A stretch of 64,000 bases of DNA from contig JACRJX010000041.1 of NCBI GenBank assembly GCA_016235595.1, positions 124,001-188,000 on the forward strand. Reading direction: 5' to 3'. The translations under genes and the position numbers were made by a program. Within the stretch, counting starts at the first letter, position 1; every line of letters starts with the position of its first letter. Under the pieces are notes generated by a model, which was given only the letters and a program-made list of their open reading frames with translations, did no database searches and was not told the origin of the DNA. This stretch comes from Verrucomicrobiota bacterium (GTDB taxonomy: Bacteria; Verrucomicrobiota; Verrucomicrobiia; CAIQCK01). Shown here one piece after another: positions 60,856 through 64,000 of this stretch.

Positions 60856-61200
60856 TCATCGTTCAAAGGCCAACGCTATAGATCCTTCAAAAGAGGCGGG
60901 AGTCACGCTGCCGGTTCGTACCACGTTGCCATGGCCTTGACCTCTACGTCCAAAACGCTCCAGAGTCTGCTCTCGCAAGTTGAAACGGAGGGCGGTGCCT
61001 CGCTGAACACCGAATGTTGTGGTAGCCGAACCAATCAATCCGATCAATTGCGTAGGCCGGGAACGGCCATCAATCGGACCGTCTTCAGTTCTACGGCCCT
61101 TGGGACACCAGCCGCCGTGGGGGATGTTGTGCTCGATAGCCCAATCAAGTGCCGCTCGATCCGCTCCTGTCTGGCCGCCTGATACGAGTTTGGAGATCAT
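60856..61200 (-). pseudogene. Degraded YpsA-like (cpYpsA/putative molybdenum carrier) gene
   Basis: From ATG 61200 the first ~40 residues match the family well: ISKLVSGGQTGADRAALDWA then HNIPHGGWCPKGRR. After EDGPID the sequence no longer matches the expected continuation in this frame, indicating frameshift or decay. Not likely functional. Confidence 0.6.
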
Positions 61201-61210
61201 GGCGACGAGT

Positions 61211-61639
61211 TCATCGCTCGGAATTGCCACTTCCCCTGCTGGTGAGGTCCACCTTGGTAGCAATAAACTTGGAACTGCCTTGTTTGGGTGACGTGAACTC
61301 GATTGTGGCTGAATCGCCCTTCCTAATGCTCTTGGGGTCGCACGGCTTACCGTCGCGAGTGATCCTGGCGTTCTTGATGGAGAACTCAATGTCCTGACGC
61401 TCTGTTTTTGATGGTATGGCGTTGCCGTTGGCCCTCTGTGTGTGACGGGGAACCAGTTTAACCTCGCCGTTGACAGTCAATACGATGGCCGTCGCGTTAA
61501 CGACAACCCCTTTGAGAGGACTTTCGGCAAAGATGGCATACGGACTGAATCGCCCGGGGGGAGCCTGTGTTGCCGCATCGGGGATCATCAAACTCAACAC
61601 CGTTGCCAGAGTTCCAACAATCAGTTTGGATGTTTTCAT
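61211..61639 (-). CDS. Small exported protein
   Basis: 142 residues from ATG 61639; signal peptide MKTSKLIVGTLATVLSLMIP then ...AATQA. The remainder is a beta-rich domain (VVVNATAIVLTVNGEVKLVP) of OB- or DUF-like look with KGDSATIEF. No family assigned. Transcribed with the next upstream gene, 2 bases apart. Confidence 0.65.
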   Translation of the reverse strand: MKTSKLIVGTLATVLSLMIPDAATQAPPGRFSPYAIFAESPLKGVVVNATAIVLTVNGEVKLVPRHTQRANGNAIPSKTERQDIEFSIKNARITRDGKPCDPKSIRKGDSATIEFTSPKQGSSKFIATKVDLTSRGSGNSER

Positions 61640-61641
61640 TT

Positions 61642-62109
61642 TTACGTAGGCTGTCGCCGGGTTTCTTGATACGCACGAATGTAAAAGGGGCTGAGGCCCC
61701 GGGTCTTTCCGGAATCCACGCATTCCTGAACGTATTTCCAGAACATTGGGCCACACGGCCTGATTATCGAATTCAGGTTTTGTTTACAGAATTCGAGAAC
61801 CTCCACGTCAGGAACGATGTTGCATGTGGCCTCGTCCAGCCAGGATCGAGGGATGTCGTAGATGTTGTCGGGATTGTCCTCAATGGCGATGAGGCAAGGC
61901 TCCAATTCTTCTTCGGTCTTGGGAATGCCGATCCTCAATACAACCTGCTTGTCAGGCTTCAGAGGCGGTTCCAGTTCATCATGCAGCTCAACCGCGTCTG
62001 GGGATTGATCGGAGTCATGCCTTGGCAACTTCACATCAGCCAAGCGGAGTTTGCCCTCAAGGATTCTCCTGGCCTTTGACTTGGGAAGCGTGACGTAGAA
62101 CAATTTCAT
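61642..62109 (-). CDS. Hypothetical cytoplasmic protein
   Basis: 155 residues from ATG 62109 (MKLFYVTLPKSKARRILEGK). Alpha/beta; acidic middle (KTEEELEPCLIAIEDNPDNI). Similar in style to small proteins that adopt ADP-ribosyltransferase-like folds (starting YVTLP...) but not assigned. Immediately upstream of the exported protein gene. Confidence 0.6.
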   Translation of the reverse strand: MKLFYVTLPKSKARRILEGKLRLADVKLPRHDSDQSPDAVELHDELEPPLKPDKQVVLRIGIPKTEEELEPCLIAIEDNPDNIYDIPRSWLDEATCNIVPDVEVLEFCKQNLNSIIRPCGPMFWKYVQECVDSGKTRGLSPFYIRAYQETRRQPT

Positions 62110-62337
62110 GGGCCTCCGCTGTTCATGGGCAGATTGCACCTGCCGGAGGGAAAAGTCAGGTCAAATGACGCCGCCCCGTAGGTGTGTCAACAATTCAACA
62201 GTCGCAGGTCAAAATGAGAACACTTTGCACACGAGAACCACCTCTTGATGGTTGTCCTGAGCGTGGAACCGCGTGGCATCCCTCCTGCTACTCTCTGGGC
62301 CTAAGAAAAGCAGATCAAAAACGAACTGGAGACAACA

Positions 62338-62502
62338 ATGAAAAAGATGAAGAACTCGGCACATGGCGTCAGCAGCCCGTGGACCTTGGGTGAATTGGTA
62401 ACATTGGCCTTCGATGTCACACCCAATCGTGCGAGGGCCGTGAAGCTGCTTGGAGTATTGCTGGGCGGACAGCCAATCCGAGTCAAAGTGAGGGGAGGGT
62501 GA
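62338..62502 (+). CDS. 54-residue hypothetical protein
   Basis: ATG with a GGAG site 8 bases upstream (CTGGAGACAACAATG). Encodes a basic start, then WTLGELVTLAFDVTPNRARA and VKLLGVLLGG, an amphipathic helical mini-protein. A second similar leader (CAGGAGACTGCAATG) occurs at 62550, before a frame of only ~18 codons. Not on any known family I recognise. Confidence 0.45.
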   Translation: MKKMKNSAHGVSSPWTLGELVTLAFDVTPNRARAVKLLGVLLGGQPIRVKVRGG

Positions 62503-62781
62503 TTCTGGAGACGACCCGACATCAGGAAAGCGAATCAAACCAACAACGAACAGGAGACTGCAATGATGAAAACCGTGGTGTCAGCGAACGATATTCGATG
62601 CCGGTGGCCTCCGATGAGATGATTGTAACGTTTCGGTAACGCCCCTTGCAAAGTTCCAAACATCGGTTACGGTAGCACCAATTTAAGAGACAGTTCTCGA
62701 CGTGGACTTGGAATTAGCGGTCCGAGGGCCGAGGGGCAGCTCGGGAATTCCGATCCGCGTTTTGCTTTTCAGGTGGAGCCT

Positions 62782-63510
62782 ATGAAGTCCGCTTTCCAAC
62801 GAACCACGAAAACAGAAACAGAGTTGAAGGGGGTGCGACAGATTGTCGTTGTGGGCGATGTCGGCTGCACCGGTTTTGGTGATCTGAGCAAACAGGTGTT
62901 TGGTGCCGTGCTGCGTCATCAAGCCGATCTGTTTATGATTACAGGGGATCTTGCACATACCGGGGCCACGGAACAATTGACTGAGGTGATCGATTTCTGC
63001 AACACGCGAACGCAAAAGCCGGTGTTTGCTCTTTGCGGCAATCATGATTTGCCCGGCTACGCAGAATGTTGCGGATTGTCCACATATGCCATTGTGTTGC
63101 AGCGGGTGGTTCTGGTGTGTCTTGATAATTCAAAGGGCAGTTTTGAACCAGCCGACCTTGAGTTTCTACGGCATCAGTTGCAGAAGCATGATGGGAAACG
63201 GTTTGTCGTCCTGTTCCACGTTCCCCCACCACTTGAATCCATCCGATCCGTGATGAAAGAGGATGCGTGGCATGAATTGCGGAGGGTTCTGGATTCACAT
63301 AAGAGCCGGATCGATTGCATCATCTGCGGCCACCTCCACGGCTTTCATGAGTATCACCTCGACGGCTACCACATTTTCATTACCGCAGGGGGTGGTGCCG
63401 CGATGATCTACCAAATGCCCAAGGAAGAATGCAAAACTTTCAACGCCCTGAGGTTGGCGTTCAAAGACGATGGGTCAATTGCCATCGAAATGATACCGAT
63501 CCAAGTGTGA
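62782..63510 (+). CDS. Calcineurin-like metallophosphoesterase
   Basis: 242 residues from ATG 62782 (a Met three codons earlier is possible). Metal motifs in order: VVGDVG (D-x-G; usually D-x-H), FMITGDLAHTG, CGNHDLPG, LFHVPPP and CGHLHGFHEYH. Dinuclear-metal phosphatase or phosphodiesterase; substrate unknown. The first motif lacks the usual His. Intact gene amid fragments. Confidence 0.88.
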   Translation: MKSAFQRTTKTETELKGVRQIVVVGDVGCTGFGDLSKQVFGAVLRHQADLFMITGDLAHTGATEQLTEVIDFCNTRTQKPVFALCGNHDLPGYAECCGLSTYAIVLQRVVLVCLDNSKGSFEPADLEFLRHQLQKHDGKRFVVLFHVPPPLESIRSVMKEDAWHELRRVLDSHKSRIDCIICGHLHGFHEYHLDGYHIFITAGGGAAMIYQMPKEECKTFNALRLAFKDDGSIAIEMIPIQV

Positions 63511-63520
63511 TCTCGTCATC

Positions 63521-63811
63521 TCACGCCTTCAACTGCACCGTTTGCAGGGCGGGGATCAGACAGTCGGGCGTGTCGTTCGCCGGTGAATTGACGATCTGGC
63601 TGACCGGGTAGAACTCCATCTGTTCTGGTGGATACGGCTTCAGCAACGACAGCAACTTGGCCGTATCCAGCACCAGCGGATCGAGCCAAACATCTTCTGC
63701 TTCACGATTCAGGATTACCGGCATTCGATCATGGACGGGCTTAAGCAACTCGAATGCTGTAGCAGAGATTAACCTCAACCTTGATCTGATCAACTTGCCA
63801 ACGAAGAACAA
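63521..63811 (-). pseudogene. Truncated SRAP/HMCES (YedK) C-terminal fragment
   Basis: 96-codon frame; VHDRMPVILNREAEDVWLDP then PVSQIVNSPANDTPDCL is the C-terminal part of SOS-response-associated peptidases, including the HDRMP motif. The catalytic Cys2 end is absent: sequence before LLKPVHDRM does not match. Broken near 63750. Confidence 0.7.
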
Positions 63812-64000
63812 GTCCTCCAGCTGATGATTTGGTTAACGAGAACCGGTCGCACATGAAGAACAACAGGCGGACGGGATGTTGGGGGCGAGACGGACGATGA
63901 AGATGAGCAGGTTATGGGGAAAGCCGGAGGCGATGGGTTTTCGGTGGGGGCGGCTTGCCGGCTTCAACCCCAAAAAAAGTGGTAACCCGACTGGCAACCT
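63812..64000. other. Right window edge
   Basis: About 190 bases with no gene recognised. The last ten bases (CTGGCAACCT) resemble bases 67-76 near the left edge (CTGGCAACCC). Confidence 0.3.

Overview
Likely source. The window looks like a bacterial chromosome segment of moderate GC, most probably from the Verrucomicrobiota. This rests on an ECF sigma / anti-sigma / TPR-CHAT operon, signal-peptide proteins with carboxypeptidase-regulatory-like repeats, and traces of an alpha-rhamnosidase tail. Phylum is inferred from gene style, not from a marker gene. No rRNA and no complete tRNA was found; only a short fragment resembling the 5' end of a tRNA-Leu is present. Most of the window behaves as accessory DNA: an integrase at the left edge, a replication initiator carrying its own iterons, a plasmid/phage-type gene cassette, many contiguous accessory operons, and much gene debris between them.

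Layout. 0-2.4 kb: tyrosine recombinase, tRNA-Leu-like fragment, excisionase-like HTH protein, terminator. 2.4-7.3 kb: sigma factor, membrane anti-sigma-like protein, exported TPR-CHAT protein, then two small unrelated genes. 7.3-10.7 kb: degenerate tandem repeats, a small conserved protein, and a replication initiator with five exact-period 21-bp iterons plus an AT-rich flank inside the gene. 10.7-12.7 kb: almost gene-poor. 12.7-21.3 kb: four-gene signalling operon (FIST-GAF-histidine kinase, receiver-HATPase, NtrC-like AAA+ regulator, receiver-phosphotransferase). 21.9-25.6 kb, convergent to it: nucleosidase-EAD1 effector, unknown protein, radical SAM/SPASM enzyme. 26.5-29.4 kb: HNH nuclease, then a tight thymidylate kinase / Nudix / membrane protein operon.

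30.6-39.4 kb (minus strand): a seven-gene operon whose centre is the most striking find. A radical SAM/SPASM enzyme with an N-terminal PqqD-like domain sits directly upstream of a 390-residue Tat-exported protein with 34 cysteines, nearly all in the pattern Asp-X-Cys. A YD-repeat-like protein, a beta-sandwich protein, two exported alpha/beta hydrolases and an O-antigen-ligase-like membrane protein complete it. I infer a large, multiply thioether-crosslinked, exported ribosomal natural product or surface polymer.

39.7-42.7 kb: transposase debris, two paralogous XRE repressors with palindromic operators, small zinc-ribbon/membrane proteins. 42.9-53.4 kb: a one-directional plasmid/phage-like cassette (methylase-like protein, PD-(D/E)XK nuclease, Api92-like protein, WGR-ligase fusion, sliding clamp, DUF3150, DUF1257, DUF2997, AAA+ ATPase). 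Its transcription units are repeatedly separated by hairpins, and most genes begin with a shared leader containing CGAAAGGA. The same leader precedes the gene next to the replication initiator, so the two segments probably belonged to one element. 53.4-60.1 kb: a probable defence island (HNH nuclease, QueC-like PP-loop protein split in two with a fused nuclease-like tail, helical partner, and a divergent SMC-like AAA_13 ATPase). 60.1-64 kb: a gene graveyard (truncated PLD nuclease, YpsA-like and SRAP genes) with a tandem ribbon-helix-helix protein and an intact calcineurin-like phosphoesterase.
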